Shown here in pieces: positions 11,936 to 23,895 of a stretch of 64,000 nt of DNA (position 1 is its first letter; every line of letters starts with the position of its first letter). Under the pieces are notes generated by a model, which worked only from the letters and a program-made list of their open reading frames with translations, ran no database searches and was not told the DNA's origin. The DNA is taken from assembly GCF_032854445.1 (NCBI RefSeq), contig NC_088305.1, positions 2,425,001 through 2,489,000 on the forward strand, read 5' to 3'. The position numbers and the translations under genes were made by a program. Origin of the DNA: Liolophura sinensis. Its lineage: Eukaryota > Mollusca > Polyplacophora > Chitonida > Chitonidae.

Positions 11936-12122
11936 ATGTCATTCTTCAACCGTCTCTGCGACCAATATTCTGAAACATTCTGAGAGAACTATGGGGTGTA
12001 GAGAAAATTGGTATTTATGAAGCTTCCGTTTCTTGTGACACAAACAAATCATTTTCATAACAATTGTGTGCATAAAAAAGAGAAACTGCTTTAGAGGTTG
12101 AAAAGACTGAAGATTTACAGAA
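11936..12122. mobile_element. MITE family C copy
   Basis: The left end has ATTCTTCAACCG and the right end GTTGAAAAGACTGAAGATTT, which are imperfect terminal inverted repeats around about 160 bp. The interior (GAAACATTCTGAGAGAACTA, TGACACAAACAAATCATTTT) matches the copies at 30540-30715 and 46480-46705. Confidence 0.7.
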
Positions 12123-12159
12123 GTTTCCATTGCAGAATACCCAGACTGAATGGAATTAA

Positions 12160-12425
12160 AGGTACACTGAGTGAATCCATGTACACTGTAACGTGAAGCC
12201 ACGTACACTGTAACGTGAATCCACGTACACAGTAAAGTGAATCCACGTACACTGTTAAGTGAATCCACGTACACTGTAACGTGAATCCACGTACACTGTA
12301 ACGTGAATCCACGTACACAGTAAAGTGAATCCACGTACACAGTAAACTGAATCCACGTACACTGTAAAGTGAATCCACGTACACTGTAAAGTGAATCCAC
12401 GTACACTGTAAAGTGAATCCATGAT
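12160..12425. repeat. 22-bp minisatellite, about 12 copies
   Basis: The unit is GTGAATCCACGTACACTGTA plus AC or AA. Because 22 is not a multiple of 3, it stays open in several minus frames, which explains the long opposite ORFs. Confidence 0.97.
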
Positions 12426-12447
12426 TATGGCTCAATACTACTGGATA

Positions 12448-12600
12448 TTCATTTATTTCATTTGTTTGGTGTTTAACGCCATACTAAAGAATATTTCACT
12501 TATGGCGACAGCATTGGTGAGAGGCTTCTGGGCCATTGTCTGCCCTAGAATGGTAGCCTTTGGGCCACTAGAGGCATACCAGTCTACCTGCCCACCTGAA
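12448..12600 (-). mobile_element. SINE family A tail with rearranged head
   Basis: TTGGTGTTTAACGCCATACT and AAGAATATTTCACTTATGGC are followed directly by the head segment CATTGGTGAGAGGCTTCTGG. The middle of the element is deleted. Confidence 0.7.
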
Positions 12601-13296
12601 TGAACTGCTTGTGCCTTCATTTCCTATCAGGTATATTTTTGAAAGGACTGTTAAAATTTGTTTATCACATATACATGTAGGATGAAAAACTCAAATTATA
12701 TACACTTGTGAGGAAAGCCAGGTTTATAAATGCTTAAGCAGAGCTACATCTAGAAAATCGAAAAACTGAAAAACCCTGATCACAAAATATCACAAAGGTG
12801 ACATATGATGGCCCTGCAAGACTTAAGAGTATTTAAGTCTGTGACTGAAAGAATTTGTACGAAAACTTTTTTAGTACACCAGTACTTTTTTTCAATTTAC
12901 CTGTTAGTTTTAATACAACTTGATTAGTTTGGGAGTCTTAACGGCTGTAAGGAAATCACAGCACCATTAAATGACTGCACCATTAAACCACTATGTTCCT
13001 CACTAACCAAAAACATACACCACAGCCAACCCTTCCAAATCCTACTTACATAAAAGATTGAATTTCTAAAAAAACATTCTTGTACATGTAGCATTTTATT
13101 TTAAAAGCATGACTTAAGAGAAAAGCTACCAAAAAAAAAAAAAAAAGAAAAAAAAACATCATCTAATCAAAATTTTTGTTAAAATAGGTTGGATTTGATG
13201 CAGCGACCTCACGCATGAGGTCAAGACTTCCATATTGAGTCAGGTCTGATGGATCTGCCGTAACAAGGTCAATGGTTTCCCACAGCTGACGCTTAC
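12601..13296. other. Probable intron
   Basis: AT-rich with A-runs near 13131-13160. It lies downstream, in minus sense, of the exon at 13297-13407. No coding was recognised; 20-30 open codons just after that exon's donor are read-through. Confidence 0.45.
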
Positions 13297-13407
13297 CTGT
13301 ACATGGACCGCGTATACATGCCGTTTCATCTACATGGGGTTGATTCACAGGACTATAGTAATGTTTGACAATGGTGAATATGTCCTGCCATTCAGTACAC
13401 CCATTAT
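13297..13407 (-). CDS. Internal coding exon, second of the minus-strand gene
   Basis: The exon reads on the minus strand from acceptor CTGAGCAG| at 13408-13409 to donor ACAG|GTAAGC at 13295-13296. Its 111 bp are in phase 1 at both ends. They give a split Asp if joined to the exon at 14377, then 36 residues starting NGCTEWQDIFTIVKHYYSPV and ending with a CIRGPC motif. Composition is that of real protein, with two Trp/Tyr-rich patches and three Cys. The frame stays open past the donor to about 13163, but the donor is near consensus and phase-matched to the next exon found (4583-4708). I do not recognise the family. The acceptor has a weak pyrimidine tract, which is the main doubt. Confidence 0.58.
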
Positions 13408-14376
13408 CTGCTCAGGTATATACCTGTATCCTCACACAGTATGCACAGGTGTACTGTAAATTTCATCAGCTTAAAAAGACCTACTGGTACAGCTAATGTA
13501 CACAGCCACTACAAACTTGTGAGTTAATAATGTAAATTTTGTTGATTTGAACATTTGCAATGGTGGGATAAAGGTTAATTTTCTTTAATTTTCACATTAT
13601 TGAAATCTGCACTATACTAAGAGCATTAATTTGAAAAAAATTACTGAATATTACTATTTAAAAAAAAATGCACTTCAAAAGTGAGCGAAATATATTAACA
13701 ATTTAAAACAGCTATACATGTACAAATAATATCAAGCTCATTATTCCTGCCAAAGGGTGGTGTTTTTGCCAACCTCTTGCTGACTATCATCATATATGTA
13801 CACGTATATCCACACACATCAGTGTAACAGTCTACACGATAACACCAAACGCCAATCACAGAAATAACTAACTAACATACATGTATGTCTACTTGCGCAG
13901 GAATATGTAGCTAATTTCACATGCAGTTGGCAAAGACGGGGTCAGAATTAAGGTACATGTACATGGGCTATGTGCACAAATGCGATAACTACTGTTTGTG
14001 TGTTTAGTGAAACGTGTAATTTATGATCCCAACCGAAAGCTAGCAGCTGGCTGTTGACTCTGCCAGGCTGGACTAAGGTGATGATAAAGGGCAATACAAC
14101 CTTGCCATATAAGGGCAACACAGCCACGCCCACCCACCAACACAAAATGCACATTATCATCACAAACTGACAAACCACCATGACTACAGTTCAAATCCTT
14201 AACATCGTCACAACTCTTCATCCCGTACAGCATGATAATCCTTCATCCGTCACAGTATGTGACAAAACTGAAATCAAAATACCCAATCATGTACAATGTT
14301 ACTGATAGTAACTTAGATGTATATGTATACCTGTAAACAGGAAACATGTGGATAACTAGCCTATCCTCTCTCTTAC
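13408..14376. other. Probable intron between two minus-strand exons
   Basis: About 1 kb without recognised genes or repeats, apart from many TACATGTA words. Confidence 0.45.
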
Positions 14377-14431
14377 CGTTTGCTGTGTCAGGCCTGGCAG
14401 CCTTGTACCCCAATAGTTTGGGTTCGTCCAT
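14377..14431 (-). CDS. First coding exon (start codon) of the minus-strand gene
   Basis: ATG at 14431 (minus) has strong context (AGC before, G after). It opens MDEPKLLGYKAARPDTAN and then one base of a split codon at the donor ACG|GTAAGAG (14375-14376). The exon itself extends to 14507, where an excellent acceptor, TGTTTTCTTTTAG, precedes it. In the same frame a TAA sits at 14504-14506 and the next Met is the chosen one, so this is a 5'-UTR-plus-start exon and a further non-coding exon lies to the right. Joined to 13297-13407 in phase 1, the codon becomes Asp. The product is unrecognised; its first 100 residues look soluble, with no signal peptide, which suggests a nuclear or cytosolic protein. 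Confidence 0.58.
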
Positions 14432-14507
14432 GCTGGACTGGTCTCTTTTTGATAGGACGCTGGTCAGGGAACTCAGTATATTAAGCTTCCTTGTAACACG
14501 TTCTTAT
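14432..14507 (-). other. 5'-UTR part of the start exon
   Basis: The sequence between the acceptor (AG at 14508-14509) and the ATG at 14431. It contains an in-frame TAA, so translation cannot enter from an upstream exon in this frame. Confidence 0.5.
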
Positions 14508-14869
14508 CTAAAAGAAAACAAAACAGAACTTTGTAACAGACTGAGGTTCATCTTTCTCGTGCCAAGCCAGAATACTACGATATTCATATACTCACTTATT
14601 TATTTGATTAGTATTATTTTGACTGGGATTAATGTTGTACTTAAATATTTAATTATATTTAATATTTAATATAAAATTTCAAAAGTAAGTCAAAAAAAAA
14701 ACAGCAGTCAGTTTTGTGGGTGAACAACACTGGAGTGACAACCATTTAATTTGCTATGCTATAACATTAAGAGGACAATATTTTCTACCCACTTCGTCTG
14801 TCACTACCCCTTTTCCTTAACCTTTCGCATATGATAAAGCAATTTTCAGTGGAATTTATGCACACTTTT

Positions 14870-15030
14870 AATTTGAATTTGAAGACCAAACTACTTAGGT
14901 TGGATGTGTCATTTTCAGGGATTCACAAAAGTATATTTTTTTCAGTATACACACAATAACGCCTTAAGAATATGCCTGAATACACACCTTGCAAACATGC
15001 AAAAAGGCTGAAGAATTACAGTATAAAGAA
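14870..15030. mobile_element. MITE family C, right part
   Basis: The words ATTTTCAGGGATTCACAAAA, CTTGCAAACATGCAAAAAGG and CTGAAGAATTACAGTATAAA match the copies at 17960-18185 and, inverted, 39245-39365. Confidence 0.65.
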
Positions 15031-16049
15031 AATGGTCTCTTAAGCTTATGGACTGTGTTACAGATGTAACATTATATAACATCCCACAACATTACCACGA
15101 GCTCGTTACATGTTACATGTAGGCCATGTAAACTGAAATGGAATTAATACATGTATGAACAGATTTTATCTGTGCAAATTAGGACAATGAATTAAACAAA
15201 TTTATCACAGATGTGCCTGGTCAATATTTAGTAATACCTTAAATGACCTAAAAATAAGACCACAAAAGAGCATTTTTGGTGGCAAATAAATGTCATAAGA
15301 TATTACTTCTGGTGCTGAAATTTACATTTTCCCTGAAGTATATCATCCTTCCTTTCAAACACCTCTCAGAGAAACTTTTTAAATTTATAGAACTTCCGGA
15401 ATCTGAAAAAATGAACAACTCAGTCATGGACAAATTTTTATATCATTTAGGGTAGTTATGAAGATTCCGGGTTGCTACATTTCTAAACCAGATTACTATC
15501 ATGACTGGTTCACTAAGAGTTTTAAACATTGGACAAATAAATAAATAAAAAATAATAGTTCATTTCGTGTCACATTAACCGATAATTTGACATGATTATC
15601 TCTTCGCCATACAGAGTATGAGTAAGTATCAGAGCCATACTTTGTGGTATTGATGTATACAGTACCAGCTGTTACACTTTAGGCAATGACATGAGCAAAA
15701 TTCACCATAGAATTTATTACTTCCATTCTTGTTGTCTGTGTTACTGAAACACTGCCTTTTCTTTTCACCAAGGTGCCTTTTGAGCCTCACTTCAGTCTGT
15801 TGAGAAAACTTTATTTTTTACTTTTTTTTGAGTGTGTGTGTATATGTAACAAGCCCGCCTTAGTCTGTTTCACCCCACTCGCCCACCCACAAGCCAAATA
15901 AGGGTGGGTAGATATACATTACACACACGTACAGGACAGACATTATAGTTTCAGATAGACTTTGTACATGAGAATGACTTATACCCTGTTCAAATTTTCC
16001 CAAATCCACAATAACTTTGCTAGCTGGATGAATCAATAAGATGGCCATT
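15031..16049. other. Non-coding stretch
   Basis: AT-rich, with no recognised gene or repeat; contains short T-runs near 15815-15830. Confidence 0.4.
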
Positions 16050-16490
16050 CACATTTCTAGGGCAGCATGTAACGCAGTCTGACAGGTTGCTCCATGCACC
16101 AAATGAACACTGTCTGGCTGTTCTGTTTCACTCTTCTTGCAGAATCATCTACAATACTGTCCATGCACATTTCTGGGGCAGCATGTAACCCAGTCTGACA
16201 GGTTGCTCCATGCACCAAATGGACACTGTCTGGCTGTTCTGTTTCACTCTTCTTGCAGAATCATCTACAATACTGTCCATGCACATTTCTGGGGTAGCAT
16301 GTAACGCAGTCTGACAGGTTGCTCCATGCACCAAATGGACACTGTCTGGCTGTTCTGTTTCACTCCCATTGCAGAATCATCTACAATAATGTCCATGCAC
16401 ATTTCTGGGGCAACATGTAACGCAGTCTTATAGGCTGCTCCGTGGACCAAATGGACACAGTCTGGCTGTTCTATTTCACTCCGCAGGGGC
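16050..16490. repeat. 116-bp tandem repeat, about 4 copies
   Basis: CACATTTCTGGGGCAGCATG (with small variants) starts at 16050, 16166, 16282 and 16398, exactly 116 bp apart. The last copy is cut short and is the most diverged. Confidence 0.97.
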
Positions 16491-17959
16491 ACAAAAACTG
16501 GGTAATTTTTAACAACATGATTAGGAGTTTATAAACGGGAGAAGCTAAGATTTTCTAAGTTAGCAGCTAATAATAGTTTCAAACTACAGTACTGTATTTG
16601 ACCTGAATTTCATCCACAACTAGATTACTTTTTTGCCAAATTCTGAAAGTTCTTCTGATCTTAAAAAAACGGTTGATTTTGTTTTTGTTTTCTTTATTCC
16701 TTTGCTTTATTTTCCTCAGTTGACCGTTTTGTAGTGTTGAGGTTAATCTGCTGGTCATGTTGAAAAGAAAGGACAATATCTCAGTAACATTTGTTTTTTT
16801 GTTGTTTTTTCTTTTAAACATTTGCTTAATCCAGCCCAAGCCATGCCAATAACTTGTATACCTAACTGTCCAATAAACAATGTCGGCTGCAGTATGAGGG
16901 AACGATCCAGTTTGATAGAAACAGCCAATTCAGTGTAAAGACTCACTGACCTCGTTTATTCATTATTTCATAATGATTTTTGGGAAGGCCAAAACGTTGC
17001 AAGTGCAATTACTGACATGCCAGGAAACACAGGTATCCCATCTCAATTACAGGTATTAACCCATGCTGATTACAGGTAACAAGCTGGAGGTCTTAATATC
17101 CTACTAAGACTCACCTGACAGCTATATGTGCACACCTTTACCTAAGTGTAGTCTAACAGTGTCCCATGATTCAGTACCTGGACATACAGGTACACAGAGT
17201 TATCCATGCGCGAGTAAACGCCCTGTTTTTATGATAATGCCTTCCACTTGTAGAATACGATAATGCACGTGCTGTGGTATACCATAGATGGTAATACAAA
17301 GGGGAGAAAACTCTTTCACACAGTTTCATGCCTATATAAAGCCATCTTTAATACACTCATGTCCTAGAAGCACCATATATGGGCATCTCCACAAGTCTAT
17401 TCAAGTCAGCCATGCTTCAATGTATGGCAGGACCCCCACCATATGAAGCCGTCCAAGGCTGACTGCACCAAATAACAGGCACGCATTCCCACAACCATGA
17501 GAAATCAATATTAATAGCAGAGAGGATATTGATGCTGTTTCACATACCACCTGTACAGATCGAGAACTACATGTGATACCTGAGAGCCATAATCACATGT
17601 AAAAACTACAACTAGGTCAAGCAGATAGCCAAGGCACGTGGCTACAGTTCTACACAAAGTCATACTTGTCTGTCATGTGACCGAGACACTAACAAACTAC
17701 TGTATTTCCACAGAAGTTCAGCAATTTAAAGTAACACATCTTGCTTGATTCAGACTGACTCTTCCACCATGCAGGGCCACTTGAGATTTTTTTGGTGACA
17801 TTTAATTAATATCTGATCAGTTGAACTCCACTGCTGGCATCAAAAGTGTTATTTTATGGCCTTAATATGCTCCTAAAAACGAATCCTCAGGTGACATTCA
17901 GTAGTCTATACCCACTTCCATACCAAACATATTTGTTCATTAAAGTACTACTCTAATTC
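16491..17959. other. Non-coding stretch
   Basis: Two minus-strand donor-like sites lie near 17100 (GTCAG|GTGAGTC) and 17140 (TTAG|GTAAAG). The latter follows a 21-codon open frame that ends in TAG at the junction, so no coding exon is supported. They could mark a 5'-UTR exon of the minus-strand gene. Confidence 0.3.
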
Positions 17960-18185
17960 CTCAATATTTTGAATTTAAAAGAGCGGCTTTCAGTGCAATT
18001 TATACACATTTTTAAGCTCACTTTGGAGACTAAATTACAATGGCAGATTGGCCATTTTCAGGGATTCACAAAAAGTGCAATTTCATCAGTCTAAGGGATA
18101 ATGCCGTCAGAATACGCTTGAATAAACACCTTGCAAACATACATGTAGGCCAAAAGGCTGAAGAATAACAGTACTCAAAGTCTTA
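17960..18185. mobile_element. MITE family C copy
   Basis: GGCTTTCAGTGCAATTTATA, CATTTTCAGGGATTCACAAA, CTTGAATAAACACCTTGCAA and GGCTGAAGAATAACAGTACT appear in the family order. Confidence 0.7.
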
Positions 18186-18414
18186 AAAAACAGTCTTAAA
18201 AGGTCTTAAATTGACATGATGCCAGAACTACAGTTGTTTTTTCCAATTTCACAACAAAAACTCTTCAAACAGGCTGGACAAAGGTAAGATGGACAAATCA
18301 ATGAGAATTACACAAAATGTTTCACCTGAAGAAAGCTTAACTTAAGCTGAAACAGGGAACTGAGATTATTATTATACCTATTATTTATGTATGTTTACGT
18401 ACAGTACCTGATAG

Positions 18415-18530
18415 ATTTATTTATTTATTTGATTGGTGTTTTACGCCGTACTCAAGAATATTTCACTTATACGAGCGGCAGCCAGCATTATGGTGGGTAG
18501 AAACGGGGCAGAGCCCGGGGGAACAGTACC
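18415..18530 (-). mobile_element. SINE family A, tail half
   Basis: TTTGATTGGTGTTTTACGCC, GTACTCAAGAATATTTCAC and AGCCAGCATTATGGTGGG, then GGCAGAGCCCGGGGGAA. The head is missing. Confidence 0.9.
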
Positions 18531-19796
18531 TGATTGCGGACTAACCCATGTCATATAGGAGACTATATATGTTATAATATACTACAGGGGTCAATTAACA
18601 CCTTTCAAACTATCAACCAAGAACAGGTATTTCACCACTCATAATCAGTGTCGTTGATTTACGGGTTAACCTGGTCTCGGGCACACGCTTGTTAATACAA
18701 ATGTTCAGTCTTTGTGTTGACGCCATGACGTAACAATTTCTTTCACCAAGAATGAATGAATGATTATGTCATTGCTTTGCCTCAGTAAATACAGTCTAAA
18801 TACAGTCTAATGTTGTCACAAGACATCAGGCATGCGAGATACATTAATGAAAATGAACGGCGGAGAACCTGAAATGCCCGGTCAGTCTACAACCACCCAC
18901 TGGCAAGTGACAGGAAAGCTATCATCATAATAAATACATTCAGCGTACATTAAAACAAAGCTGAAGTGTGAAAAGGGAAATTACACAAATCTATATACAA
19001 AGCTCATGTCGGAAATCCAGAAGATTCCCTGTAACTGTTTGACCATGCATGATGAAAGCTGTAGTTTGAACGCTTTGAAGAGACCAGCATGTATATATAC
19101 TCAAGAGTTTTGTCAAGAAAACGATCAGTGCACTTGATTTAGATGTTTTTGCTCAATATGTAGTCCAAATAATTACCCTTCACAAAATACATGCATCAGC
19201 CTCATCCGTGCACAATTACTCTTCAAGATCGGTAAGAAAGTTCCAAGAAATTCATAAAGCTTATTATATCTTTTCAAAATATGGTATCATCTTTAAGCGA
19301 TTAATACTAGCATAACGGGTACAAGTCTGATATTTTCTGAAGGCCATAACTTGAGCTATTCCTGGAAAATATAGAAACTTTGATTTGATTAGCAAATATG
19401 AATTTTTTGCACAAAATCTCTGGTATAGCCTCTTTAAAGAGATATTTGCAACAGCCAAAAAACTGTGCTGCTATTTTAAATATCATCTACATAAAGTTAA
19501 GATTTCCAGACGTCTATTGACATGTCTTTGAGTGGACAATGGAAGTGTTATTTGGGGTTTCTCTTCAACCATTCACTCACTCGTCGTTATATTTTGAAAC
19601 GTGGCCGAAGATTGACTTTTTTTACTGGGTTACCCCCTCTTGTAGAGTACAAGATGTGAGATATTCAGTGACATTCAAATAACATGGCACTGCGTTGTAA
19701 TTATGCGCAATACCATGTAATTCCAGTTTGGTTGTACAGATCTTTGTGAATTACGAACACTTTATGATACATTATCGATAGAAAGGAAGGTTTTAT
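18531..19796. other. Non-coding stretch
   Basis: No gene recognised. GTTACCCCCTCTTGTAGAG near 19630 and TATA-like words further right hint at regulatory DNA only. Confidence 0.35.
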
Positions 19797-20024
19797 AGTA
19801 GACTTATAATTCGCTTTCAAACGTTACATTGTTTACGTGTGCGATTCACCAGCAAACAAGGCATTGTGGGAACCCCTGTGCTGCTCTATTTGCATGTTGT
19901 CTGGTGGGCGAATAGTTCACACCAGTGTTGGATTTCCTCTCTGATTCTCTTAATTGACACTCAGCTTAGTTAGCAGTCCAATGTATGATCATGTTTTCAT
20001 ATTTAGCTGAAGGAACTATAAAAA
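19797..20024. promoter_or_regulatory. Promoter-like cluster: two TATA words, ZNF143-like site, octamer
   Basis: A minus-strand TATAAAA (about 19797-19803), a CCCANNATGC-type ZNF143/Staf core on the minus strand (TTCCCACAATGC, about 19861-19872), a perfect octamer ATTTGCAT (about 19889-19896) and a plus-strand TATAAAA (about 20016-20022) fall within 230 bp. Octamer plus Staf site is the arrangement of distal elements of snRNA-type promoters. I see no snRNA sequence within several hundred bases on either side, so this may be chance. Confidence 0.25.
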
Positions 20025-21754
20025 TCTGAATTTCTTTCGACAATATATCCCTTCAAAATTCCATCTAAAGACAAACAGTACATTCATAAACACCCATCCA
20101 GCCAACTTAGTGTTCACCATTTACAGTACAAGCTTCAGTAGCTACATGAGGTAGCTCTTTTCTTCTAGCCGATTCTAGATGAGCACATCCGTATGTACAC
20201 GTGTAGAGAGAGGGTTATATCTCCGGCTTAGATGTGACTTATTTTTTTATTCTTTTACAATGTGCGTATATGTGTGTGTAAATTACTAAAGACAAAAAAT
20301 AGAAATTTTGTCAACAGCATACTGATATGAAAATCAAGAGTTATTCATGACTATGTATAGCTATAAATGAGTTCATCCCCCTCGGGGTAAATGTTAATGT
20401 TTGTGGATGTTTTTATTTTTTTGCACTCTAATGTAAAATAAAGTCTTAACGGAACTGTTATGTATTCACCATTGTACGTTTGTTTCCTGTCAGGCTTGCC
20501 TGCCTGTATACACATGCCATGAAATCCTGTTTCACCTCACCGTTAATAACTCGTGATGCAACACGCGTGTTATACGACTACCATAAATAATGCAAATATA
20601 TCTGGTGGTCCACAAGAGACAAAAAACAAACCTCCGCAATTCTCAGCTTTTCAAAATGTTTCAAAATTAGATTTTAATATTTCATACAATATCAGTTGAT
20701 GGATATCATAGACACATTTCATCATAATTTCAGCATTATAGGTGAAATATGTACACGTAGTACTGAAACTGCATTAAAGTCATGTACAATCAAAAGTGCA
20801 TACCTGAGTGATCTGAAAGATGCTTGTGGTCATTTCAGACTTAAATGAGCATGTGCTTTCAAATTTGTACTGTCTTTTTATAAAAAGTAAATGTGTATAT
20901 CATCTATTAAATTATGAGCATGAAATCTGAAAGTTTTACATTTTAAATCAGTCTGAATAATTGCATACTGTATATGGTTACATGTTTTTTCCCCCTAAAA
21001 AATCAAAAGAAACATGTGACTATCAAATGTCATGTACAATGAAAGTCCATACCTGAGTGATATGAAAGACTTAACTGAGCACTTCAGACTTAATTCAGAC
21101 TTAATGACTGGACCTACCTCTCCAGACAGCCATATCTGTCAACATTGTTTAATTTGTTTCCACTTTCGCCACACACCTGACTACAGCCAAAATACAGCCA
21201 ATCAGTCAAACTGGCAAGTTTAACATGAATGTACATATATGAAAGAACATCCTAGTTTTCGAGCATACAGATCTACTGAGACATGACAAACACATATACA
21301 CAGATGTAAAACTACACAACACACCTGTAAAACGCATCCAATAGCCGTGACTTCACTGCTGAGAGAACATATGAAACCAGGTATACCACAAACTCAGAGC
21401 CAGCATACTGTTCACACAGGTCATATGTTTAGCGGAATGATAGCACGGACAAAGGCACTGACCATGATAGTGTGACAAATGTACAGAATACTGCGACACG
21501 GTGACAATATATAAAGCCCACTGTGTTAGAGCTGAAGGCAGACAGTGTTACACATACATTTTGTAACATTCTAAGGGTGCATAAAGCTGCTTGCATAACT
21601 GTGAATCAATTCCATGAATTATGATTTAAAAATAACTCCGAACTCAGCTCTCGTGAATACTGCAGTGTCATTCTCAAACACGCATCCAGTATCACTATAA
21701 TAAAAGAGTATTCAGAGTTATCTAGCATTACCTGGAACTCATTCATGGACTATG
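20025..21754. other. Non-coding stretch
   Basis: Contains a local duplication: the phrase GTACAATCAAAAGTGCATAC, CTGAGTGATCTGAAAG near 20782 recurs in variant form near 21032, 250 bp away. No gene recognised. Confidence 0.4.
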
Positions 21755-21995
21755 AATTTGAACTTTGATATGGAATTCATGCCTGGAATATCCACGGTCT
21801 GCCCGGCATCATTGAAACTGCTGACCGCTTCTCTCGTGTGTTATCGGCTTTATTTCCTATTTGTATAATTTCTTACATACCTTTGTCTTTGGGAGCTAGT
21901 GTTAAACGTTGTTTTGGAAATTGGACCTTGCGATTATCGACTTGGAACGCCCTTTACGGATTACGAATGGTATATGAATGTCAGACATAACGCTT
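21755..21995. repeat. Dispersed repeat D
   Basis: GTGTTAAACGTTGTTTTGGA, AATTGGACCTTGCGATTATC and GACTTGGAACGCCC closely match segments at about 62470-62530 and 63185-63235. The flanks (CCTGGAATATCCAC, TGAAACTGCTGACCGCTTCT) also recur there. Confidence 0.7.
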
Positions 21996-22004
21996 ACATT
22001 TACA

Positions 22005-22175
22005 ATATATTTGATTTATTATTTCATTCGTGTTTTACGCCGTACTCAAGAATATTTCACTCATACAACGACGGCCAGCATTATGGTGGGTGGAAACCGG
22101 GCAGAGGCCCGGGGGAAACCCACCACCATCCGCAGGTTGCTGACAGACCTTCCCACGTACAGTCGGAGACATTTA
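22005..22175 (-). mobile_element. SINE family A copy
   Basis: TTTTACGCCGTACTCAAGAA, CGACGGCCAGCATTATGGTG, GGTGGAAACCGGGCAGAGGC and CCATCCGCAGGTTGCTGACA. It ends before the tRNA-like head. Confidence 0.9.
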
Positions 22176-22439
22176 CAATATAAATCTAAATCACCTGCAT
22201 AGCTACTCCAGAGTCAAGATCTATATGGCTTAATAGCAGGGTTACATGATGACCACAGGGATAGTTTTCTGTTCATTCCCATTTTGCCTGGTGCAATGTC
22301 ACACAAGAAACATTTGACATCACCCATCGCTGATGTATAGCCACAAATAACGTCATACCTCCAAACGCGTATGACGTTAAGCCTGTTTTGTCGTGACATA
22401 AGGAATATTCATCATGTCACAACTGGAAAATTTTACAGA

Positions 22440-22770
22440 AACTTACAAGCTTGTGGAATGATTATGGTCTGCTTGTGGAATGATTGTGGTTTGCTTGTTG
22501 GAATGATTGTGGTTTGCTTGTGGAATGCTTGTGGAATGATTGTGTGTGCTTGTTGGAATGATTGTGGTTTGCTTGTGGAATGATTGTGTTGTGCTTGTGG
22601 ATGATTGTGATGTACTTGTGAAATGATTGTGGTTTGTTTTGGGAAGATTGTGGTCTGCTTGTGGAATAACTGTGGTTTGTTTGTAGAATGATTGTGGTGT
22701 GCTTGTGAAAAGATTGTGGTTTGTTTGTGGAAGAGTATGGTCTGCTTGGTGGAATGATTGTAATGTATAC
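22440..22770. repeat. 22-24 bp minisatellite of GCTTGTGGAATGATTGTGGTTT type
   Basis: About 14 imperfect copies of the GGAATGATTGTGGTTTGCTT phrase. Opposite ORFs rich in His, Asn and Gln are artefacts of this array. Confidence 0.95.
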
Positions 22771-23764
22771 ACTGAAAGATTAGGTACATGTAATTTGCAC
22801 TTGCACAGGTATACATACACGACATGAAAATGTTGACGAGTGTTCTTTTGTAAACAGATGACATGTACACATGTATATGCTTAGGAACAGAAAAACATTC
22901 CAAAAATGTTTCCAGCTCTTAGCTCAGGCGCTCAGGTAGAATTTTAAACCTCTTGAAATGAGTTAACATTATTTCATCACCTTAGTACATTCATACAGGT
23001 AACTGGGTCAGCCTAAGTACATGTACATATGCCTAGATAAACTGTCACAAACCGGGTTAATTTAACCAGCAATCCTAAAACTGAAGTAAATTTACACAAG
23101 CATACTGATAAATATCAGATCAAATATTTTTAGATAAGCTCCTACTGATACTGTATGTAGGTCTGTAGGTCTCAAAATGTTTGGTAGGCACGCTATTGTG
23201 GTAGGATCAAAGGCTCTCATACACATGTACTTGTCAACTCTCAAGCTCTTTTCATCCAAAATCCCATTCACACAATGAATGTATTAAATCTCACAAAAAA
23301 AAACCTCACTTAAAAATATGCAAAACCATTTTCTCCTCGGAACTTCATTCAATCCTAAACCCCAAAAAGCCCTGCTCCATAAGACTCAGGTCAAATCACA
23401 TGGGTTTGCTGCTCAGAGTGTCATACTCAAAATAGGAAACAGACAACTTGAGCCATCATGTGGAAGATCAAAACCTTTGGTAATTCACAATGATTAGCCT
23501 CAGATCTGAGATGAGCTGAGACTTATACGTCAATCACCCACAAACTGCCACACCCACCAGGTATGCTACATGTGGATGACCAACCACCTGACTTCATTAT
23601 ATCAAACCAACAAGAATTGGATCTTAGGATATGCAACCTTACCTGACATATATACAAACACTATTGATCCGCATAAACTATCTTAAGACTTAGAAAGTCA
23701 TACTATAGTCTTAACTTGTATTGTTCCTGAACTTTTATTTATACATAGCTCTCTGGCCGTACAT
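22771..23764. other. Non-coding stretch
   Basis: A consensus minus donor (GTCAG|GTAAGG near 23640) follows only about 11 open codons; no exon is supported. Confidence 0.35.
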
Positions 23765-23895
23765 GGGAAGTTCTGTCAGCAACCTAGTCAATGGTCATGG
23801 GTTTCCCCCGGATTCTCCTAGGTTTTCTCCTACCATAATGCTGGCCAACGTCATATAAGTGAAATATTCTTCAGTAAGGCGTACAACACAAATCA
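23765..23895 (+). mobile_element. SINE family A copy, plus sense
   Basis: CAGCAACCTAGTCAATGGTC, ATGGGTTTCCCCCGG, ACCATAATGCTGGCC and TATAAGTGAAATATTC, then ACACAAATCAAATA. Middle and tail only. Confidence 0.85.

Noticed and set aside
17140-17215. Minus-strand start MDNSVYLYVQVLNHG before a donor
   Set aside because: The frame ends in TAG exactly at the donor, so it cannot continue into another exon.
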